Source: an uncultured Clostridia bacterium
Lineage (GTDB): Bacteria > Bacillota > Clostridia > Oscillospirales > Acutalibacteraceae
Assembly (NCBI GenBank): GCA_946628455.1
Contig: CAMOWP010000054.1
Location: forward strand, 1 to 10,935
Direction of reading: 5' to 3'
DNA: 10,935 nucleotides
Positions 6,797 to 10,935 of the stretch are shown piece by piece. The translations under genes and the position numbers were made by a program. Below the pieces are notes generated by a model. The model made no database searches. It saw only the letters and a program-made list of their open reading frames with translations, and had not been told where the DNA came from. Position 1 is the first letter of the stretch. Every line of letters starts with the position of its first letter.

Positions 6797-8240
6797 TGTA
6801 GGTTGAAGCCGCCGTGTCGCCGCCGTGACCCGTCCAGTTTGTATGGAAGAATTCACCGCGCGGAGCGTCTGTTCTCTCATAGGTGTGAGCGCCGAAATAA
6901 TCGCGCTGAGCCTGAAGGAGGTTAGCGGGAAGGCGGTCTGTTGTATAGCCGTCAAAATAGCTGAGTGCGGAGGTCATTGCAGGGGCGGGCACGCCGTACT
7001 GAACTGCTGCTGCGGCAACCTTGCGCCATGCGGGAACGAGCTTTTCGATAGTCTCCTTGAAATACGGGTCAAGGATAAGATTCTTAAGCTCGGGATTTGC
7101 GTCGTATGCCTCCTTGATTTTGCCGAGGAATACGGAGCGGATAATGCAGCCGCCGCGCCACATAAGCGCGATTCCGCCGTAGTTGAGATTCCAGCCGTAG
7201 TGAGCAGCAGCGGTACGCATAAGTGTGTAGCCCTGAGCGTAGGAAATGATTTTGGAAGCAAAAAGCGCCTGGCGGATAGCCTCAACCATTTCAGCCTTAT
7301 CGCCTTCAAAGGCAGGAATTTTTCTGTCAAACACCTTGCTTGCCTCAACGCGCTCCTCCTTCATTGCAGAAAGGCATCTTGAGAATACTGCTTCGCCGAT
7401 AAGAGTAAGCGGAACGCCCTCGTCAAGAGCGGCAATTCCCGTCCATTTTCCTGTTCCCTTCTGCCCTGCTGTATCGAGAATTCTCTCAACAAGCGGTGAG
7501 CCGTCCTCATCCTTATATGCAAGGATGTCTCTTGTGATTTCGATAAGATAGCTGTCAAGCTCCGTTTCGTTCCACTTCTTGAAGGTTTCGTGCATTTCAT
7601 CATCGCTCATACCGAGAAGGTCGCGCATAAGCTGATATGCTTCACAGATAAGCTGCATATCGCCGTACTCAATTCCGTTGTGTACCATTTTAACAAAGTG
7701 GCCTGCGCCGTTTTCGCCAACCCAGTCGCAGCAGGATTCGCCGTTTTCAACCTTTGCGCAGATACCCTGGAAGATAGGCTTAACGTACTGCCACGCCTCA
7801 GGTGAACCGCCGGGCATCATGCTCGGACCGAGGAGAGCGCCCTCTTCGCCGCCCGAAACGCCTGTGCCTACGTAAAGCTTGCCCTTTGATTCAACATACT
7901 CAGTTCTTCTCATTGTGTCAGGAAAATGTGAGTTGCCGCCGTCGATGATAATATCCCCGTCCTCAAGAAGAGGGAGAAGGTTATCAATCATAGCGTCAAC
8001 CGACGGACCTGCCTTAATCATCATAAACACCTTGCGGGGCTTTTCGAGCTTTGAAACAAGCTCCTCAAGCGAGTGGCAGCCGATTATATTTTTTCCGCTT
8101 GCGCGGCCGTTTACAAAGTTATCAACCTTTGAGGTTGTGCGGTTATAAACTGCAACCGTGAAGCCCTTTGATTCCATATTCATAACAAGATTTTCGCCCA
8201 TTACGGCAAGGCCGATTAAACCTATATCAGCTTTTTTCAT
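6789..8240 (-). CDS. gnd: 6-phosphogluconate dehydrogenase, decarboxylating
   Basis: This 483-residue enzyme converts 6-phosphogluconate to ribulose 5-phosphate and CO2 with reduction of NAD(P)+, in the oxidative pentose phosphate pathway, in the cytoplasm. The Rossmann motif is GLIGLAVMGENL (7-18), followed by NRTTSKV (33-39); the Asn-Arg-Thr after the second strand is the pattern of NADP-using enzymes. Substrate-binding and catalytic parts are intact: GGNSHFPDT (101-109), GVSGGEEGALLGPSMMPGG (127-145), and HFVKMVHNGIEYGDM with Lys184, Asn188 and Glu191. The C-terminal tail ending FFHTNWTG, near 463-474, is the usual one. Length matches the long dimeric form (~470-485). The ATG has AAGGAG at 8256-8251, 10 bases upstream. 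It is second in a leftward operon after the PfkB kinase (51-base gap). No glucose-6-phosphate dehydrogenase gene is in the window. Confidence 0.98.
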   Translation of the reverse strand: MKKADIGLIGLAVMGENLVMNMESKGFTVAVYNRTTSKVDNFVNGRASGKNIIGCHSLEELVSKLEKPRKVFMMIKAGPSVDAMIDNLLPLLEDGDIIIDGGNSHFPDTMRRTEYVESKGKLYVGTGVSGGEEGALLGPSMMPGGSPEAWQYVKPIFQGICAKVENGESCCDWVGENGAGHFVKMVHNGIEYGDMQLICEAYQLMRDLLGMSDDEMHETFKKWNETELDSYLIEITRDILAYKDEDGSPLVERILDTAGQKGTGKWTGIAALDEGVPLTLIGEAVFSRCLSAMKEERVEASKVFDRKIPAFEGDKAEMVEAIRQALFASKIISYAQGYTLMRTAAAHYGWNLNYGGIALMWRGGCIIRSVFLGKIKEAYDANPELKNLILDPYFKETIEKLVPAWRKVAAAAVQYGVPAPAMTSALSYFDGYTTDRLPANLLQAQRDYFGAHTYERTDAPRGEFFHTNWTGHGGDTAASTYNA

Positions 8241-8291
8241 AGTGCTTTTGCTCCTTTATCTTCTAACTTAAACTTTTTACTTTTAACTTAC

Positions 8292-9350
8292 TTATCTCTG
8301 AACGCGGGCGTTGCCCTTGTAGATATCCCACACCTGCTTTTCGTCTGCAGGCTCGGCATAGTCATTAAGGCTGCTTGCAGCAAGCACGCCGCTTGCCCAG
8401 CCGAACTGAAGCCATTTATCGGGGGTCCAGCCGCTGAGAACGCCGTAAAGCAAGCCGCCCGAGAAGCCGTCGCCGCCGCCGATTCTGTCCATAACCTGAA
8501 TCGGTCTCGGCTCTTCAACGTACCACTCGCCGTCAGCCCAGAGGATTGCGCCCCAGAGGTGCTCGTTTGCCGAAACAACCTGGCGGAGCGTTGTTGCATA
8601 CGCTCTTGCCTGAGGGTACTTTTCCCTTACCTGGTCAATCATAACCTTAAAGCGCTCAATTTTTGAAGCGAGCTCCTTGCCGCCTGCTTCGGGACCCTTG
8701 AAGCCGAGGCAGAGCTGGAAATCCTCCTCGTTACCGACAAGGATATCGGCAACGGAAGCAATCTCGCTGAACGCAGCGCTGAGCTCCTCCTCTCTGCCCT
8801 TCCAGAAGGTTGCGCGGTAGTTGAGGTCAAAGCTTACAAGCGTTCCGTATTTCTTAGCCGCTCTTGCGACCTCAAGGCAGCACTTTGTTGTCTCCTCGCT
8901 CATTGCTGCGATAAGACCTGAGAGGTGAAGAATACCTACTCCCTCCTCGCCGAAAATGCGCTCAAGGTCAAAATCGTCTGCCGAAAGAGTTCTGCCGACC
9001 TCGCCTGCGCGGTCATTCCATACTCTCGGCGCTCTGAACCCGAAGCCCGAATCAGCGATATTGAACTGATGCCTGTAGCCCCAGGGGCCTCCCTGAGGAA
9101 CGTCCTTACCCTCAAAGCGGATGTTGCGCGCTCTGAGCTGGCGCTTGATAAAATCAGCCATCGGCGAGCCCTCAACGAATTTTGTCATAACAAGGCACTC
9201 CTTGCCGAGGCTTGAGGCAACGTTGAGAACGTTACTTTCAGCCGAGGTTGACTGTAAATAAAACAGATTGCTGTTCTGAACAGCCATACGGTCCTGCGGG
9301 GTAATTCTGAGACCCATGCTGGTTACCGTAGCAATTGCGTATTTTTTCAT
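8292..9350 (-). CDS. kdgK: PfkB-family sugar kinase, probably 2-keto-3-deoxygluconate kinase
   Basis: The start is ATG at 9350 (352 residues, MKKYAIATVTSMG). AAGGAG lies 7 bases upstream, and the longer TTG start at 9368 would precede that ribosome site. Ribokinase/PfkB features: an N-terminal strand with GLRITPQ (13-19), SAESNVLNVASSLGK (36-50, the sugar-binding AExNVA region), SFDLNYRATFW (173-183, an SFDxNYR motif typical of KDG kinases), VGNEEDF (205-211), and the ATP/anion-hole signature DRIGGGDGFSGG (288-299) with catalytic Asp294. KDG kinases phosphorylate 2-keto-3-deoxygluconate to KDPG in uronate and Entner-Doudoroff-type pathways. Other PfkB sugar substrates cannot be excluded. No KDPG aldolase lies in the window. 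It is the first gene of the operon, behind a promoter with a flanking inverted repeat. Confidence 0.86.
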   Translation of the reverse strand: MKKYAIATVTSMGLRITPQDRMAVQNSNLFYLQSTSAESNVLNVASSLGKECLVMTKFVEGSPMADFIKRQLRARNIRFEGKDVPQGGPWGYRHQFNIADSGFGFRAPRVWNDRAGEVGRTLSADDFDLERIFGEEGVGILHLSGLIAAMSEETTKCCLEVARAAKKYGTLVSFDLNYRATFWKGREEELSAAFSEIASVADILVGNEEDFQLCLGFKGPEAGGKELASKIERFKVMIDQVREKYPQARAYATTLRQVVSANEHLWGAILWADGEWYVEEPRPIQVMDRIGGGDGFSGGLLYGVLSGWTPDKWLQFGWASGVLAASSLNDYAEPADEKQVWDIYKGNARVQR

Positions 9351-9393
9351 AAGAACACTCCTTTGCAAATCGGAACTTATTAATATTTATATT

Positions 9394-9438
9394 AATTCTT
9401 GATTATACTATCATATCGCATAACAAAAATCAAGAATT
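9394..9438. promoter_or_regulatory. 11-bp inverted repeat overlapping the operon promoter, candidate operator
   Basis: AATTCTTGATT (9394-9404) and AATCAAGAATT (9428-9438) are perfect 11-bp inverted repeats with a 23-base spacer. The arms overlap the candidate -10 region and the -35 box of the kdgK operon, so a bound regulator would compete with RNA polymerase. The two half-sites, 34 bases centre to centre, are on roughly the same face of the helix after about three turns. No cognate regulator gene is identifiable in the window. Confidence 0.5.
9402..9433 (-). promoter_or_regulatory. Promoter of the kdgK-gnd-HAD-LarA-like operon
   Basis: On the minus strand -35 TTGATT (9433-9428) is 17 bases from TAGTAT (9410-9405), which is preceded by TGa (extended -10). 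An overlapping consensus TATAAT (9407-9402) has only a poor -35 at proper distance. Either would start transcription about 50 bases upstream of the kdgK ATG. This is the only good promoter seen ahead of the four genes. Confidence 0.6.
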
Positions 9439-9462
9439 TAAAACCATAATAACCGCATATTC

Positions 9463-9499
9463 TCAAAATTAAAGCAGACGGAAAAACCGTCCGCTTTAA
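9463..9499 (-). terminator. Terminator after the nitroreductase remnant
   Basis: A 13-bp stem with one A/C mismatch (arms 9469-9481 and 9487-9499) closes around an AAAAA loop, followed on the minus strand by TTTTGAG. It starts 5 bases after the stop codon of the nitroreductase fragment and isolates it from the kdgK promoter. Confidence 0.75.
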
Positions 9500-9503
9500 A
9501 ACT

Positions 9504-9746
9504 TTACAATCTCTTTATTTCGTGAGGCTTCCTCGGAGCTATGCGCTTATATTCAACATCGGGATATCCGATAATCATACACGTTGCAACCTTATGCCCC
9601 TTCGGGAGCTTAAGCTTTGCTTTTATAAGCGGGTTGAGCTTAGTACACGCGCAGAAAAAGCCGCTGTAAAGCACGCCGAGCCCGAGGCTGTTAGCCATAA
9701 TTTCCATATTACCGCCTCCCGCTACAGTATAACACGCTGAAAAAAG
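9504..9746 (-). pseudogene. C-terminal remnant of a nitroreductase-family gene
   Basis: A 67-residue frame begins at ATG 9707 (MEIMANSLGLGVLYSGFF) and ends RIAPRKPHEIKRL at 9504. It matches the C-terminal part of FMN-dependent nitroreductases, where the SLGLG helix, the LPKGHKVATCMIIGYP segment and the final Y-R-PRK segment are characteristic. Full family members have about 170-270 residues, so the FMN-binding N-terminal half is missing. The same frame stays open upstream of the ATG and still looks family-like for about ten residues (TVAGGN before the ATG), supporting loss of the 5' end rather than a short native gene. A GGGAGG ribosome-like site lies 6-11 bases before the ATG, so a short peptide could still be made. 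The left boundary of homology near 9746 is approximate. Confidence 0.78.
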
Positions 9747-9769
9747 TAATACAACAGCTATGTTTTTTA

Positions 9770-9799
9770 TAGACAGAATTACGGTTTTTATGTTATAAT
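9770..9799 (+). promoter_or_regulatory. Promoter of the nucleosidase lipoprotein gene
   Basis: TAGACA (9770-9775) and a perfect TATAAT (9794-9799) are separated by 18 bases, and TGt precedes the -10. The ribosome site AAGGTGG (9818-9824) and ATG 9831 follow. The promoter lies directly next to, or within, the broken 5' end of the nitroreductase remnant. Confidence 0.68.
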
Positions 9800-9830
9800 A
9801 TGGTGAAATTCCATTAAAAGGTGGATTATT

Positions 9831-10640
9831 ATGAAAAGAAAAATAATTGCAGTTTTAAGCATAGCCTTAATTCTTGCGGGAATAATGCTTTCAGGCTGCT
9901 CAAAGGCTGAAACAAAGAACGAAACAAAGGCTCAGCAACCTGAAGAAATTATCGGAATTATCGGCGCAATGGACACCGAGGTTAACTCTCTCAAGGAGGC
10001 GGCAGGCGTTACAAAAACAACTAAGCTTGCCGAAATGGAATTCTGCGAGGGAAAGCTCGGCGACAAAAGCGTTGTTATAGTTAAATGCGGTATGGGCAAG
10101 GTTAACGCAGGCATCTGCGCGCACACTCTCATCAACGATTTTCACTGCACTAAGGTTATCAACACGGGCGTTGCGGGCTCGCTTGATAACAAAATAAATA
10201 TCGGCGATATTGTTGTTTCCGTTGACGCGGTTCAGCACGATTACGACGTTGAGGCAATCGGCTTCAAGAAGGGCGAAATCCCCTACACAGGGCTTTACGC
10301 CTTCCCTGCCGACGAGGAGATGAGAGCGGCGGCTGTTAAGGCAGTTGAGGAAAAGGCGCCCGAGGCTCACGCCTTTGAGGGCAGAGTCTGCTCGGGAGAC
10401 CAGTTTATTTCCGAAAAGGAGCAGAAGGATAAGATTACCGGGAATTTCGGCGGGCTGTGCTGTGAGATGGAGGGCGCGGCTGTTGCGCAGGCGTGCTATC
10501 TCAACAAAACTCCGTTTGTTATCATCCGCGCTATTTCGGATAAATCAGACGGCTCCCAGCAGGTTGAATTCAGCGAGTTTGAGGCGGAGGCTGCCGCAAA
10601 CTGCGCTGCGATTGTTCAGTATATGGTTGAAAATTTATAA
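9831..10640 (+). CDS. mtnN: Exported lipoprotein form of MTA/SAH nucleosidase
   Basis: This 269-residue protein has an N-terminal lipoprotein signal, MKRK then a hydrophobic stretch (IIAVLSIALILAGIM) and a lipobox LSGC with Cys23. After a short charged linker (24-40) comes a complete nucleoside phosphorylase-type domain of the MTA/SAH nucleosidase family. These enzymes cleave 5'-methylthioadenosine and S-adenosylhomocysteine to adenine plus the ribose thioether. Catalytic residues line up with the family: Glu50 in GAMDTEV, Met213-Glu214 in CEMEGAA, and Asp237 in RAISDKSD. VAGSLD (114-119) is also typical. The usual enzyme is cytoplasmic with ~230 residues, so the extra length is the signal and linker. 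It should be anchored on the outer face of the membrane and may salvage adenine from nucleosides outside the cell. It is a single gene with its own promoter and terminator. Confidence 0.93.
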   Translation: MKRKIIAVLSIALILAGIMLSGCSKAETKNETKAQQPEEIIGIIGAMDTEVNSLKEAAGVTKTTKLAEMEFCEGKLGDKSVVIVKCGMGKVNAGICAHTLINDFHCTKVINTGVAGSLDNKINIGDIVVSVDAVQHDYDVEAIGFKKGEIPYTGLYAFPADEEMRAAAVKAVEEKAPEAHAFEGRVCSGDQFISEKEQKDKITGNFGGLCCEMEGAAVAQACYLNKTPFVIIRAISDKSDGSQQVEFSEFEAEAAANCAAIVQYMVENL

Positions 10641-10652
10641 ATAAAACGAAAC

Positions 10653-10691
10653 GCAAAAGCGTTGCAGACACTCAGCCTGCAACGCTTTTGT
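10653..10691. terminator. 14-bp hairpin terminator shared by converging genes
   Basis: CAAAAGCGTTGCAG (10654-10667) and CTGCAACGCTTTTG (10677-10690) pair perfectly around a 9-base loop, with one G-T pair beyond. It starts 13 bases after the lipoprotein gene's stop and lies 10 bases after the stop of the leftward gene ending at 10701. The right arm ends in TTTTG on one strand and the left arm in AAAA, so it may work in both directions. Confidence 0.87.
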
Positions 10692-10700
10692 TATACCCTT

Positions 10701-10935
10701 TTACTGTTCGGGAGTTGAATAGAATTCCGTTTTGGTTTCATTTGCCTGAATCAGAATGGAGCTCTGGTTGAATTCCTTAATCATATCGTCAGCCGCCTTA
10801 TGAACGGAATCAATGTCCGTATCACTGATATAAACAACAACTGTGTACTCGTCGTACCTCTTGCCGCTGTCATCAACCCAGCCGCCGTTTGCGTCCTGAA
10901 TAGTAAAGCCGCCGAAATGCTTTATAAGAATTTCA
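10701..10935 (-). CDS. C-terminal part of a DUF3574-like protein (cut by right edge)
   Basis: A leftward frame enters from the right edge and ends at TAA (10703-10701), giving 77 residues. It reads FGGFTIQDANGGWVDDSG, then RYDEYTVVVYISDTD, a helix SVHKAADDMIKEFNQ, then SSILIQANETKTEFYS and a short tail TPEQ. The order of a G-F-T-x-x-D-A-x-G-x-W strand, a strand with hydrophobic residues, a helix and a final strand resembles the uncharacterised DUF3574 family, often found in secreted or periplasmic proteins. The N-terminus, and so any signal peptide, is outside the window. It faces the nucleosidase gene tail to tail and shares its terminator hairpin. The frame is well supported by the terminator placement; the family call is tentative. 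Confidence 0.7.
   Translation of the reverse strand, partial: EILIKHFGGFTIQDANGGWVDDSGKRYDEYTVVVYISDTDIDSVHKAADDMIKEFNQSSILIQANETKTEFYSTPEQ

Noticed and set aside
6797..6955. A 53-codon N-terminal extension of the HAD phosphatase
   Set aside because: It lies entirely over the gnd coding sequence, has no HAD-like residues, and the family start MHNIKLIALDLDG fits ATG 6796.
6825..7382. A 185-codon rightward frame inside gnd
   Set aside because: It is antisense to a highly conserved enzyme, and no ribosome site or recognisable domain was seen.
8264..8290. AT-rich direct repeats (TAACTTA at 8264-8270 and 8284-8290) between kdgK and gnd
   Set aside because: They are short and low in complexity, with no hairpin or promoter pattern; probably just intercistronic spacer.
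9351..9368. TTG start six codons upstream for the PfkB kinase
   Set aside because: The TTG precedes the AAGGAG site that serves ATG 9350.

Overview
The window looks like chromosomal DNA from a low-to-mid GC Firmicute of the class Clostridia, most likely a gut Oscillospiraceae/Ruminococcus-type bacterium. This rests on strong AGGAGG-type ribosome sites on nearly every gene, Clostridia-like protein variants, and moderate GC in the metabolic part with AT-rich patches. The species cannot be named from the sequence.

Layout. (1) Positions 1-249 hold the start of an unrecognised leftward gene. (2) Positions 439-2123 hold an AT-rich rightward two-gene unit with an ATGA overlap: an XRE-type helix-turn-helix protein, then a 365-residue protein with an uncharacterised, possibly PUA/EVE-like N-terminal domain and TPR-like C-terminal repeats. 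It has its own promoter and a 20-bp terminator hairpin, and is the least explained part of the window. (3) Positions 4549 down to 2268 hold three leftward genes: a protein combining an SH3-like N-terminal segment with a degenerate SWIM-type zinc finger, an ADP-ribosylglycohydrolase, and an alpha/beta hydrolase. (4) Positions 9350 down to 4684 hold a tight leftward sugar-acid operon: PfkB kinase (probably 2-keto-3-deoxygluconate kinase), 6-phosphogluconate dehydrogenase, a Cof-type HAD phosphatase and a LarA-like (DUF2088) epimerase. It runs from a promoter flanked by an 11-bp inverted repeat (9394-9438) to a terminator at 4641-4677. (5) Positions 9504-9746 hold the C-terminal remnant of a nitroreductase. 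(6) Positions 9831-10640 hold a rightward exported lipoprotein version of MTA/SAH nucleosidase, followed by a 14-bp hairpin shared with (7) a leftward gene cut by the right edge, resembling DUF3574.

How the genes may work together. The clearest metabolic unit is the kinase-Gnd-HAD-LarA-like operon. LarA-like proteins include hydroxyacid racemases and a D-gluconate 2-epimerase. A LarA homologue beside a KDG-type kinase and 6-phosphogluconate dehydrogenase therefore suggests traffic between gluconate, mannonate and 6-phosphogluconate, with the HAD protein as a possible sugar-phosphate phosphatase. This is inference from context.

No tRNA, rRNA, CRISPR array, transposase or replication origin was seen. 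No stretch above 300 bases lacks a gene; the longest gap is 250-438.
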